The notes beneath the pieces are model-generated. The model searched no databases and was not told the DNA's origin. It saw only the letters and a program-made list of their open reading frames with translations. From contig JBIOYL010000174.1 of NCBI GenBank assembly GCA_044870185.1, positions 1 to 10,582 of the forward strand: 10,582 nt of DNA, in the 5' to 3' direction. Of this stretch, positions 1-8,154 are shown in pieces. Source of the DNA: JBIOYL01 sp044870185. GTDB taxonomy: Bacteria; Actinomycetota; CALGFH01. Made by a program: the position numbers and the translations under genes. Numbering within the stretch: the stretch's first letter is position 1; every line of letters begins with the position of its first letter.

Positions 1-75
1 GGGATGTAGCTCAGTCGGAAGAGCACCTGCTTTGCAAGCAGGGGGTCGTGGGTTCGAGTCCCATCATCTCCACCA
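1..75 (+). tRNA. tRNA-Ala (anticodon TGC), first base outside the window
   Basis: The cloverleaf can be drawn by eye. The anticodon arm is CCTGC-TTTGCAA-GCAGG, so the anticodon is TGC (alanine). The T arm has the TTCGAGT loop, and the 3' end has an encoded CCA at 73-75 after discriminator A72. The 3' acceptor strand CATCTCC (65-71) needs GGGGATG opposite it, but the window supplies only GGGATG. Base 1 of the tRNA therefore lies one base upstream of the window. With that G added, the third acceptor pair is G-U, the alanine identity element. The tyrosine recombinase gene downstream suggests the 3' half of this tRNA is an integration target. Confidence 0.95.
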
Positions 76-87
76 CCAACATGAACT

Positions 88-102
88 CCCTGCTCAGCAG
101 GG
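88..102. terminator. Short hairpin after the tRNA, possible weak terminator
   Basis: CCCTG-CTCAG-CAGGG can fold into a 5-bp stem with a 5-base loop just downstream of the tRNA. A second GC-rich fold is possible at once after it (GGGG near 100-103 with CCCC near 113-116). There is no T tract, so it is not a canonical intrinsic terminator. It could end tRNA transcription or be part of a recombinase arm site in the 104-bp tRNA-integrase spacer. Otherwise I see nothing in that spacer. Confidence 0.25.
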
Positions 103-179
103 GTGCCGGCGGCCCCTCACTCGGCTAAGCGGAGCACGCTGCCCTAGCCAGCCGCTCCATGACACCCTAATGAGGGAAG

Positions 180-1112
180 ATGCCGCACGCCCCGGCCGCT
201 GCTGCCGGCCGTCACTTGCCGCGGGGTCACCTCCTGGCCCTCAACCGGAGCTTCCGCCGCACTCTGGAAGCCGAGAACAAGAGCCCCCGAACCGTCGAGG
301 CCTACACCGACGCCGTCCGGTTCCTTGCCCAGTACTGCGAGGCGCACGGCAAGCCGCTCCTCGCCGGCGAGCTGCGCCGCGAGCATCTCCAAGAGTTCAT
401 CGCCGACCAGCTCACCCGCTGGAAGCCGGCCACCGCCCACAACCGCTACCGCGGCCTGCACGCCTTCTTCAAGTGGGCGGTGGCCGAGGGCGACCTCCAC
501 GCCAGCCCCATGGCCGGCATGAAGCCGCCCCACCTTCCCGAGCAGCCCATCGGTGTCGTGCGCGCAGAGCAGCTGGTCCGGCTCCTCAAGAGCTGCGAGG
601 GCCGCGACTTCACCAGCCGGCGCGACACCGCCATCATCCTGCTGCTGGTCGACACCGGCATGCGCCGCGCCGAGTGCGTCGGCATGACCCTCGACGACCT
701 CGACCTGGACCAGCGGATGGTATGGGTGCTCGGCAAGGGTGGCCGGCCCCGGGCGCTCCCGGTTGGCCGTAAGACCGCCCAGGCACTGGACCGCTACCTG
801 CGGGCACGGGAGGAGCATCGGCTCGCCCATCTGCCCAACCTCTGGATCGGCCGCAACGGCCCGATGACCGCCTCGGGGGTCTACCAGGTCGTCCACGACC
901 GCGCCCGGGCGGCCGGGCTGCCAGAGATGCACCCCCATCAGCTGCGGCATGCCTTCGCCACGAGCTGGCTGGCCGAGGGCGGCAATGAGAACGAGCTGAT
1001 GCTGGTCGCCGGCTGGAAGTCCCGGACGATGATCGACCGCTACACCAGGGCCACGGCCGCCGAACGAGCGCGGGCCAGCCATGCTCGTCTGTCCCTCGCC
1101 GACCGGCTGTAG
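180..1112 (+). CDS. Tyrosine recombinase / site-specific integrase (XerC/D-like size)
   Basis: Cuts and rejoins DNA through a tyrosine-DNA intermediate, probably to integrate and excise an element at the neighbouring tRNA-Ala. The 310-residue protein has an N-terminal SAM-like core-binding domain (about 20-110: LNRSFRRTLEAENKSPRTVE, later HNRYRGLHAFFKWA) and a C-terminal catalytic domain (about 123-300). Visible catalytic residues are R162 in TGMRRAE, K186 in GKGGRPR, H253 and R256 in HPHQLRH, W279 in AGW (in place of the commoner His) and Y288 in DRYTRA. All five are present, so it looks active. The ATG at 180 has GAGGG only 3 bases upstream, which is close. The first ~18 residues are not conserved-looking, so a later start is possible. 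It reads away from the tRNA, and its stop is 58 bp before the IS21 end. A chromosomal XerC/D-like dimer-resolution role is the alternative, less likely next to a tRNA. Confidence 0.9.
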   Translation: MPHAPAAAAGRHLPRGHLLALNRSFRRTLEAENKSPRTVEAYTDAVRFLAQYCEAHGKPLLAGELRREHLQEFIADQLTRWKPATAHNRYRGLHAFFKWAVAEGDLHASPMAGMKPPHLPEQPIGVVRAEQLVRLLKSCEGRDFTSRRDTAIILLLVDTGMRRAECVGMTLDDLDLDQRMVWVLGKGGRPRALPVGRKTAQALDRYLRAREEHRLAHLPNLWIGRNGPMTASGVYQVVHDRARAAGLPEMHPHQLRHAFATSWLAEGGNENELMLVAGWKSRTMIDRYTRATAAERARASHARLSLADRL

Positions 1113-1170
1113 ACGCTCCGCATCTCAACCTAGACAGGGATCAGGGATGAGTGGCTAGGGCTGCTTCCGG

Positions 1171-1246
1171 TGGCCCCATCTGAGCGCGTGTTCTGGCCCC
1201 ATCTGGTGACCGTAGGGGCGTGGTCTGTGCGTTTGGCTCGGCCCCA
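1171..1246. repeat. Left-end multiple terminal repeats of the IS21 element
   Basis: Three copies of (T/C)GGCCCCA begin at 1171, 1194 and 1239. The first two share the full 12-mer TGGCCCCATCTG. Spacing from the outside inward is 23 then 45 bases. IS21-family ends are known to carry several transposase-binding repeats, and these mirror the right end. Confidence 0.75.
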
Positions 1247-1257
1247 CCCAGCGGTTG

Positions 1258-2055
1258 TCAGCGGCTGGCTGCAGCCTGCCGGGCGCGAGTGTGGGCCAAC
1301 CGGTAGGAGTCGGTCCCGGTCTCGATGATGTTGCCGCCGAAGGTGAGCCGGTCCACGATCGCGGCGCACAGGCGGGGGTCGGTGAAGGTCTTGGTCCAGC
1401 CGCCGAAGCTGTCGTTGGAGGCGATGGCCACGCTGGCCTTCTCCTCCCGCTCGGTCAACACCTGGAACAGCAGCTCGGCGCCGCGGCGGTCCAGCTCCAT
1501 GTAGCCCAGCTCGTCGATGCAGAGCAGATCGACCCGGCCGTAGCGGGCGATGGTCTTGGTGAGCTGGCGGTCGTCGGCGGCCTCGACCAGCTCGTTGACG
1601 AGCTTGGCGGCCAGCGTGTAGCGGACTCGGAAGCCGGCCATGGCGGCCTCGGTGCCAAGCGCGATCAGCAGGTGGGACTTGCCGGTGCCGGAGTCACCAA
1701 TCAGGCACAGCGGCTGGCCCTGCTTCACCCACTCGCAGGTCGCCAGGGTGTGGACGACGGCGGGGTCGACGTTGGGGTTGGCGTCGAACTCGAAGGCCCG
1801 CAGGGTCTTTTGCCGGGGGAAGCCAGCGGCCTTGATCCGCCGCTCGGAGCGGCGCCGAGCACGGTCGTCGCACTCGGCCAGCAGCAGCTCGGCCAGGAAC
1901 CCCAGGGAGGACATCTGCTCGCGGGCGGCGACCTCGGCGAGTTCGGCGAACTGGCCGCGGATGGTCGGCAGCCGCAGCATCCGGCAGGCCTGGTGGACGG
2001 CGGCCTGGGCGGCCTGCTCGGTCAGGCCCCGGTGGCGCTGGGTCGAGACGGTCAC
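1258..2055 (-). CDS. istB: IS21-family helper ATPase IstB
   Basis: AAA+ ATPase that helps the IstA transposase choose and capture target DNA. The 265-residue protein is full length for the family and has no break. It has an N-terminal helical region (1-85), Walker A G-DSGTGKS at 120-127, Walker B VDLLCIDE at 175-182, a sensor-like SN at 213-214, and the conserved late block DRLTFGGNII (235-244). The start is GTG at 2055, supported by AAGGAG (plus-strand 2063-2068) 7 bases upstream. It begins 16 bases after the restored istA stop, so the two form one operon with istA first. The stop lies 12 bases inside the innermost left terminal repeat. Confidence 0.93.
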   Translation of the reverse strand: MTVSTQRHRGLTEQAAQAAVHQACRMLRLPTIRGQFAELAEVAAREQMSSLGFLAELLLAECDDRARRRSERRIKAAGFPRQKTLRAFEFDANPNVDPAVVHTLATCEWVKQGQPLCLIGDSGTGKSHLLIALGTEAAMAGFRVRYTLAAKLVNELVEAADDRQLTKTIARYGRVDLLCIDELGYMELDRRGAELLFQVLTEREEKASVAIASNDSFGGWTKTFTDPRLCAAIVDRLTFGGNIIETGTDSYRLAHTRARQAAASR

Positions 2056-2071
2056 CGTCGTGCTCCTTGCC

Positions 2072-3723
2072 TCAGTGCTCGGCGCTTCCCCGAGCGCGAC
2101 GTAGCAGTTGGTCGTAGACCGCCACCGAGGGCAGCGGCCGGGTGTCGGGCGGCAGCCTGTCCAGCCGCCGCTCGGTCAGGAAGCTCACCGTCGCCCCCTC
2201 CGGCGCCCCGACGGTCAGGGCCGCCGCCGACGGGTCCTGCGCGAGCGCAGGGGCCGCCGGGCGGCCTCACGCTCGGCCGCCTTGCGGGCCTCCAACGCGA
2301 CGGCGTCAGGGGTGAACGCGCCGGCGCGCGACGCCGCTGCCAGCCCGGCGACCAGGTGCTCCTGGGCCAGGTGCCGGCCAAGCAGCAGCACCCCGATCAA
2401 CGCCCTGGTGCCGTCGGCGTCGCCGTGGGCCTTGTAGGCCGCCGCCCACCAGGCATCGTGGATCGGGGTGAACCTGCCGGCGGCGCGGCCTGCTCGAGCG
2501 CGGTCGCTCCGGGCAGCGCGCCCGGCTTGCGGACCAGCGCCTCCAGGGAGTGGTCCAGCTCCAGGCGGGCGCCGGCCTTGGCGATCAGCCGCTCGTGCCG
2601 GGCGACCTCGGCGTGGCGGTCGTAGATGACCAGCTCCGAGGCGCCCAGCATGACCCGCACCCGCCGGCCGATCAGCCGAGCGGGCACCGAGTCCCGGTTG
2701 GTGCGCACGGTGATCTGGCTGTAGCGGTCCACCCGCAGCCCAAGTTGCAGGCCCGTCTCGAACGGCTCGGTCGGCAACGGCTTGAGCAGCGGCTGCTCGA
2801 CCTGGAAGTACTCGGCCACCGTCCGCGGGCGCGACCCGATACGGCGGGCATCGTCGGCGGCGTCCCAGCGCTCCAGCATCGCGTTCAGCTCGGCCAGGGA
2901 GTCGACCTCCGAGACGGGGACGAGGTGGTTGCGGCGAAACCAGCCGATGTCGCCTTCCACGCCGCCTTTCTCATGGGCGCCCTGCTGGCCGGGCCGGCAG
3001 GAGAAGGCCTCCAGACCAAAGTGGGACCGGAACGCGGTCCACCGCTGGGTCTCCGCCCGCGCCCGAGCAAAGCCCAGCACCTGGGGCGACGGCGGCCTTG
3101 AGGTTGTCGTAGCGGACCTTGCCGGTCGGGACCCCGCCAAGCACCCGGAAGGCGTGCACGTGGCCTTCCAGGAACGCCTCTTGGCCGCCGGAGGCAAAGA
3201 TCCGGTGCACCGCCTTGCCCGAGTACGACAGGCGAAACGAAAACAGCGCGCAGGTGACCTGCTCGCCCCGCAGCCGCACCGTCACGTCCCCGAAGTCGAC
3301 CTCGGCCTCGGCGCCCGGCCGGTGCGATTGCGGCACGAACACCTCGGGTGGTCCCCGGCCCGCCTCGACCCGGATCTCCGGCCGGCGCCCGGCGACGTAG
3401 GCCCGGACCCTGGAGTAGGAGATGCCCTGCATGCCGTGCTCGGCCACCAGCCGGTCGTAGATGCGTTTGGCGGTGTGCCGCTGCTTGCGGGGCGCGTCCA
3501 GGTCCACCCGCAGCATCTGATCGATCAGCGGCTTGAATGGGTCAAGCCGCCACTGGCGCGGCGGCGAGGGCTTGCGCGGCGTCGGCCACGCCGAGGCCAG
3601 CGCCTCCCGCACCAGGCGCCGGTGCACGCCGTACTTGCGCGCCAACGCACGGATCGCCAGCCCCTGCACGCGGGCGTCCCGACGGATCGCCGCGAACAGC
3701 TCGACCTTGGACATCGGCCGCAC
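2072..3723 (-). pseudogene. istA: IS21-family transposase IstA, three single-base frameshifts
   Basis: DDE transposase of the IS21 element. Segment 1 (to about 3086) has the HTH (IRALARKYGVHRRLVREAL), the first catalytic Asp in AEVDFGD and the second in VRYDNLKAAV. A GGGG run at 3083-3086 (one base too many) shifts the frame. Segment 2 then gives QVLGFARARAETQRW and the catalytic Glu in KGGVEGDIGWFRRN. A missing base near 2485-2489 moves the reading to LIGVLLLGRHLAQEHLVAG. A second loss, near 2260-2275, is needed to reach the natural end, which includes LPPDTRPLPSVAVYDQLL, with TGA at 2072-2074. The start is best read as GTG at 3723, with GGAGGG (3730-3735) 6 bases upstream; ATG at 3714 is the alternative. 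Restored length is about 549 residues, usual for the family. All three DDE residues survive but in different frames. Confidence 0.85.
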
Positions 3724-3777
3724 AGGTGGCCCTCCACCGTTGGAAGCAGCCGCATCCTGCCACCACACGGCAATGGG

Positions 3778-3850
3778 TGGGGCCAGCAGAACTGCACATC
3801 ACTTCTCGTCACCCTACGGTGGGGCCACCACGGGTGGTCAGGCGGGGCCA
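3778..3850. repeat. Right-end multiple terminal repeats of the IS21 element
   Basis: Three copies of TGGCCCC(A/G), read on the minus strand, begin at 3850, 3827 and 3785. Spacing from the outside inward is 23 then 42 bases, almost the mirror of the left end. The innermost copies at both ends share GGCCCCACCCA. The outermost copy defines the right border used here. Confidence 0.75.
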
Positions 3851-4290
3851 ACTACCGTGAACAAAGCCAGTACGGCAAGCTGATCCGGACCGTCCACGCG
3901 GTCCGCTACCTGGTCGACGAGGCCTACCAGCGCAAGATCGCCCGGCAGCTCAACAAGGGCGAGACCCTGCACGCGCTGCGCCGCGACCTGCTGTTCGCCC
4001 AAGACGGGGCGCTGCGCCGCCGCCACCACGACCAGCAGACCGAGCAAGCGCTGTGCCACACCCTGGTGACCAACGCCATCATCGCCTGGAACACCACCTA
4101 CATCGGCCTGGCGCTGGACGCGCTCGCCGCCGAGGGCGCCGACGTCGACCGGGAGTTGGTCGGGCACCTGTCGCCGGCGCTGCTGGAGCATGTCCGCGTC
4201 TACGGCACCTACACCTTCGATGTCGACGCCGAGTGGCGTCGCGCGGGCTACCGGCCACTGCGCCGTCCTGCTGCGGGGTCGCTCGGATAG
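3851..4290 (+). pseudogene. Tn3-family transposase TnpA, C-terminal fragment
   Basis: About 146 codons reading NYREQSQYGKLIRTVHAVRY, then RKIARQLNKGETLHALRR, TLVTNAIIAWNTTYIGLALD and LSPALLEHVRVYGTY. This is the characteristic C-terminus of Tn3-family transposases (about 1000 residues when whole). The Glu of NKGETLH corresponds to the third catalytic residue of the DDE triad. The two Asp residues lie in the missing part. The fragment starts exactly at the IS21 right border. The sequence left of the IS (1113-1170) does not encode the rest of tnpA, so this is not a simple interruption. The open frame continues leftward through the IS only because antisense istA happens to be open. No Tn3 terminal repeat or resolvase is recognisable nearby. 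Stop TAG is at 4288-4290. Confidence 0.85.
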
Positions 4291-4518
4291 GTCACCCGCC
4301 GGCTGATGCGGTCCTGGCTGACGCCGCTGACGCCGCCGTGCCGGGGCCTGGGGAACATCGGGGGGACGGATCCTCCGCCAACGCGGCCGGCTCCGGACGC
4401 GCGGGCCGCATCGGGCGCACGAGCAGCGGAACAGGATTGAACGGGCTCTGCGCGTGCCCGGCTTGAGGGAACTAGGTGCTGGCCAACTGCCTGGCTGCTG
4501 AGGTGCACGGTGGCTGCA

Positions 4519-5133
4519 TCAGGGTTGCTGGGCCGCCTGGATGACGCCGGCGAGCGCCTGGCGGACCCGGTTGGCGGCCTGCGTCCGGTCGGGCTGGCCG
4601 GCGTCCAGCCAGGCCGTGACCGCTTCGATGGCCACCGCGGGGGCAAGCTGCGCGGCCCACCGCGCCCAGCGCCGGTCGGGGATCACCTGGGCGAGCTGCC
4701 GGTGGGCGGCGGCCACGTTGCGGGCGCGGAACTGGTCCATCTCGCTGCGGAACTCCGGCTCCCTGGCGGCGTGGTGGAACAGCAGCCGGAACCCGTCCGG
4801 GTCGCTGGCCGCCGCCCCCAGCAGCGCGTCGATGCTGGCGTCGGTGAAGTCGCGCACCCCCACGGCGGCGGCCAGCCGTGCGCGGGCGCGGTCCAGCACC
4901 GCGCGGTACAGGTCGGTCTTGGAGTCGAAGTGCCGGTACAGGATCGCCCGGCTGACGCCCGCCTGGGCGGCGAGGTCGTCCAGGCTGGTGGCGGCGAACC
5001 CGGCGCGGGCGAACGCCTGGGTGGCGGCGGCGAGGATCTGTTCGCGGCGCTCGGCGCGGCGCAGCCGCCGCACCGGCGCCGACGTGGCCCCTGGCGTGGC
5101 CGCGGGCTGGTGGGTGGGTTGGCTGCCCGGCAT
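4519..5133 (-). CDS. TetR/AcrR-family transcriptional repressor
   Basis: A 204-residue one-component regulator, probably repressing itself and the divergent ABC exporter until a drug-like ligand binds. The TetR DNA-binding domain spans about 24-75: RAERREQILAAATQAFARAG, then the HTH TSLDDLAAQAGVSRAILYRHF followed by DSKTDLY. Residues 80-204 form the variable helical ligand and dimer domain. The N-terminal ~22 residues (Pro/Ala/Ser rich) look like a disordered tail. ATG at 5133 has AGGAGG (plus 5138-5143) only 4 bases upstream. A later start is possible, but the HTH would be kept. No frame problem is seen. Its ligand cannot be read from sequence. Confidence 0.93.
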   Translation of the reverse strand: MPGSQPTHQPAATPGATSAPVRRLRRAERREQILAAATQAFARAGFAATSLDDLAAQAGVSRAILYRHFDSKTDLYRAVLDRARARLAAAVGVRDFTDASIDALLGAAASDPDGFRLLFHHAAREPEFRSEMDQFRARNVAAAHRQLAQVIPDRRWARWAAQLAPAVAIEAVTAWLDAGQPDRTQAANRVRQALAGVIQAAQQP

Positions 5134-5158
5134 GCCGCCTCCTGAAAGAAGATTCTTG

Positions 5159-5188
5159 TTGACACTGGAGTCTACAACAGCATATGCT
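5159..5188 (+). promoter_or_regulatory. Predicted sigma-70-type promoter of the drrAB-like operon
   Basis: A perfect TTGACA (5159-5164) is followed after 18 bases by TATGCT (5183-5188), giving a promoter aimed at the ABC genes with a leader of roughly 45 bases. The -10 lies in the palindrome AGCATATGCT (5179-5188), which also offers TATGCT on the other strand for the TetR gene, though no good -35 is seen there. The RBS for the first ABC gene, GGAGGGAGG, is at 5225-5233, 5 bases before its ATG. Confidence 0.55.
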
Positions 5189-5220
5189 TACTTCCAAGTA
5201 TACAACTGAGCGTCTACAAG
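5170..5220. promoter_or_regulatory. Operator-like repeats in the tetR-drrA divergent spacer
   Basis: Three near-identical 9-mers occur: GTCTACAAC (5170-5178), GTATACAAC (5198-5206) and GTCTACAAG (5212-5220). Their starts are 28 and 14 bases apart. The upstream GTTGACAC (5158-5165) is roughly the inverse of the first, giving an imperfect GTTG...CAAC inverted repeat. TACTT-CC-AAGTA (5191-5200 plus flanks) is another small palindrome. TetR regulators bind palindromes in such spacers, so one or more of these is probably the operator. Which one is inference. Confidence 0.45.
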
Positions 5221-5238
5221 CTGCGGAGGGAGGCAGCC

Positions 5239-6275
<1,037 letters not shown>

Positions 6276-6279
<4 letters not shown>

Positions 6280-7113
6280 GCACCACCAGCATCACCCTGC
6301 GTCCGCGCCCGCTGGGGCTGCGCCGCGCCATCAGCGACATGGGGGTCATCGCCCGCCGCGACCTGGTCCGCACCATCCGGCTGCCCGACGTGCTGGTGAC
6401 CTCCAGCCTCATGCCGGTGATCTTCATCCTGATGTTCACCTACGTGTTCGGCGGCGCGGTCCAAGCCGCGCTGCCACCGGCCGCGGCCGGCCGCTATGCC
6501 AACTGGCTCATCCCCGGGCTGCTGGCCCAGTTCGCCCTGTTCGGCGGCGGCGGCGCCGCCTTCGGCGTGGCCGACGACCTCGCCACCGGCGTCATCGACC
6601 GCTTCAAGTCGCTGCCAATGTCCCGCGCGGCGGTGCTGGCCGGCCGCACCCTGGCCGACCTGGTCGGCTCGGCCCGCACCCTGACCTTGATGCTGGCGGT
6701 CGGGTTCGCCATCGGCTTCCGCTGGCAGACCAGCCTCGCCGGCCTGCTCGGCGGTGTGGCCGTGGCGCTGTTGTTCGGCTACGCCTGGTCGTGGGTGATG
6801 GCGGCGCTGGGCTGGTGGTGCGCACCCCGAGGCGGTCCAGGCCGCCGCCTACATGGGGGTGTTCCCGCTGGCGTTCACCAGCTCGGTGTTCGTCCCCACC
6901 CAGACCATGCCCGGCTGGCTGCAGGCGTTTGCCGCCAACCAGCCGGTCACCGTGGCCACCAATGCGCTGCGCGGGCTGGTGCTTGGCCAGGGCGCCCTGC
7001 CGCCCGGGCGGACTGTCACCGGCCAGGTGCTGCTGGCGCTGGCCTGGTCGGCCGCGATCATGACGGTGTTCGCCCCGCTGGCCGTGCGTCTGTACCGCCG
7101 CACCGTCAGCTGA
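6276..7113 (+). CDS. ABC-2 type permease, DrrB type (frameshifted)
   Basis: Membrane subunit of the exporter, partner of the ATPase just upstream. The first ~178 residues read well. They hold a cytoplasmic N-terminus, TM1 near 39-59 (LVTSSLMPVIFILMFTYVFG), then the conserved NWLIPGLLAQ, the FGVADDLATGVIDRFKSLPM motif of the family, and further TM segments near 133-148 and 153-176. At about 6811-6828 the frame changes. Restoring one C in ggctgg and one in the CCCC run gives LVVRTPEAVQAAAYMGVF, and the protein then ends LAVRLYRRTVS with TGA at 7111-7113. Without correction the frame runs to 7229 with an Arg/Pro-rich tail unlike any permease. Restored length is about 279 residues, close to the family norm. 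Either a G/C-run sequencing error or a real loss of function. Confidence 0.85.
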
Positions 7114-7177
7114 CCCATCCACACCACCCCGCGGGCAGCCGCCTCGTTCCCGCACGGCCAGGCAGGGCACCCAGCGT

Positions 7178-7639
7178 TCAATCGCGCTCCAGTGCTCGTC
7201 GGGCCCGGAACAGTCGCAGGCGGTTGTAACGCTGAAGAACGGCCGGCCAGAGCCCGAAGGTGAGGTCCAGGAGCAGGGCAACGCCGAGCCCCGTGGCGCT
7301 GAGCGAGCCGTCGATGAACCGCCATCCGGCGAGCGCGGCGAAGCCCACGAAGCCAACCACGTGAACCGCCTCGGCCACGCGGGTCCAGCGCTCGAAGCGC
7401 CGGAGCGACTCAAGGCTCGCTGGGTCGAGCACCCTGAGGCCGGGACGGCGACGCCGAAGCCACCGCATGACCAGATCCCCGCCGGTCGGCACGTATCGTT
7501 TGAGAAGCCGCGCGCCCAGTCGCTCATACAGACGCTCGGTCTCGAACCTGTGCGGGCGGAACCAGAAATCGAGGATACCGGTCCTGCCGGTCCCCGGATC
7601 GGCGTTCCGGCCGCGGCTGGCGGCGCGCAGGTCATCCAT
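7178..7639 (-). CDS. Small membrane protein resembling CrtO-type acyltransferases
   Basis: A 153-residue protein with two likely membrane helices (about 91-109 and 115-134) and basic flanks. The blocks RLYERLGARLLKRYVPTGGD (37-56), TRVAEAVH (86-93) and LQRYNRLRLFR (135-145) recall the glycosyl-4,4'-diaponeurosporenoate acyltransferase (CrtO) family, which acylates a sugar on a carotenoid in staphylococci. No carotenoid gene is nearby, and many actinobacterial relatives have no known substrate. I infer only a membrane-bound, possibly lipid-modifying role. ATG at 7639 overlaps the MarR stop (ATGGATGA), so it is translated from the same mRNA as the regulator. It is convergent with the permease gene across 64 bp that hold no clear terminator. 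Confidence 0.6.
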   Translation of the reverse strand: MDDLRAASRGRNADPGTGRTGILDFWFRPHRFETERLYERLGARLLKRYVPTGGDLVMRWLRRRRPGLRVLDPASLESLRRFERWTRVAEAVHVVGFVGFAALAGWRFIDGSLSATGLGVALLLDLTFGLWPAVLQRYNRLRLFRARRALERD

Positions 7640-8120
7640 GGCCGGCTGCTCGCGGTGCCGACGCGGTCCCTCGCAGCCGCTGGAGGACGCGGTCCAGGGC
7701 TGCGGTCAGGTTGGCGATCTCGGCCGCGTCGAGATCCGCAAGGGCGCGGGCGGCCAGCTCCTGGTAGGCGCGCTGCCAGGCCACCGCGGTTGCCCGGCCC
7801 CGCCGGGTGAGCGTGACCAGGGTGGCCCGCCGGTCGCTTGGGTGGGGCCGGCGGGCCACGTGGCCGGTGGCCTCCAGGGCGTCGACCAGCCCGGTGACGT
7901 TGCGAGGCGTGCAGCGCAGGGCGTCGCTCAGGACCCGCTGGGTGACCGGGCCCAGGTGGTGCAGGCGCCAGATGACCTCGGCTCGGGACCGGGTGAGCCC
8001 CTGTCTGCCGAGCCCCTGGTCCATGGCCTGGGTCAGCAGTACGCCCAGCTCGAACATGCGGGCGAACGCGGCCCCACTAGCCTCTTCAGGTGACGGCAAC
8101 TTGTGTATATTCTTCACCAT
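7632..8120 (-). CDS. MarR-family transcriptional regulator
   Basis: A 162-residue dimeric winged-helix regulator, probably answering to a small lipophilic or aromatic compound. Residues 15-50 form the N-terminal dimer helices. The winged HTH is about 55-108 (VTQRVLSDALRCTPRNVTGL, wing HPSDRRATLVTLTRRG). The C-terminal helices complete the dimer domain. I chose ATG at 8120 (MVKNIHKLPS) because it gives the usual MarR length. The longer frame to 8339 would add an unlikely Arg/Ser-rich leader and run through the start of the epoxide hydrolase gene. A weak GGGGG lies 7-8 bases upstream. The gene is divergent from the epoxide hydrolase and overlaps the membrane-protein gene downstream by 8 bases. 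Confidence 0.9.
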   Translation of the reverse strand: MVKNIHKLPSPEEASGAAFARMFELGVLLTQAMDQGLGRQGLTRSRAEVIWRLHHLGPVTQRVLSDALRCTPRNVTGLVDALEATGHVARRPHPSDRRATLVTLTRRGRATAVAWQRAYQELAARALADLDAAEIANLTAALDRVLQRLRGTASAPRAAGHG

Positions 8121-8154
8121 GTAGTAGCCCCCGAAATCCGCAGCATACAGGAAC

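Larger units (their letters stand above)
1171..3850 (-). mobile_element. IS21-family insertion sequence (istA-istB), istA damaged
   Basis: The transposase and helper-ATPase pair istA-istB on the minus strand defines the IS21 family. I set the ends from the outermost copies of a repeated motif: TGGCCCCATCTG at 1171 on the left, and its partner TGGCCCCGCCTG read leftward from 3850. These match at 10 of 12 positions and give the 5'-TG...CA-3' termini known for the family. The length of 2680 bp is at the upper end for IS21 elements. No 4-8 bp target duplication is seen (ccgg on the left, acta on the right). That fits a deletion or rearrangement at one edge. With istA frameshifted, the copy as read could not move on its own. 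Confidence 0.85.

Noticed and set aside
1255..2625. 456-codon open frame on the plus strand
   Set aside because: It is antisense to istB and istA, which carry clear Walker and DDE motifs; its Gly/Ala/Val-rich sequence shows no family features. High GC leaves long antisense frames open.
3080..3090. Programmed frameshift in istA
   Set aside because: The run is only four bases, two more shifts follow elsewhere, and IS21 istA is not known to need frameshifting. Damage or sequencing error explains it better.
2782..3850. Long plus-strand frame joined to the Tn3 fragment
   Set aside because: The part left of 3851 is antisense istA. Only 3851-4290 has Tn3 transposase sequence, so the junction is fortuitous.
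4291..4518. Open frames and a short tandem CTGACGCCG (4318-4335) after the Tn3 fragment
   Set aside because: No protein family, Tn3 terminal repeat or RNA could be recognised; the two-copy 9-mer is too short to mean much.
6829..7229. Extended C-terminus of the permease in the uncorrected frame
   Set aside because: Arg/Pro-rich, no membrane segments, and it overlaps the convergent gene end. The alternative frame gives conserved permease sequence ending at 7113.
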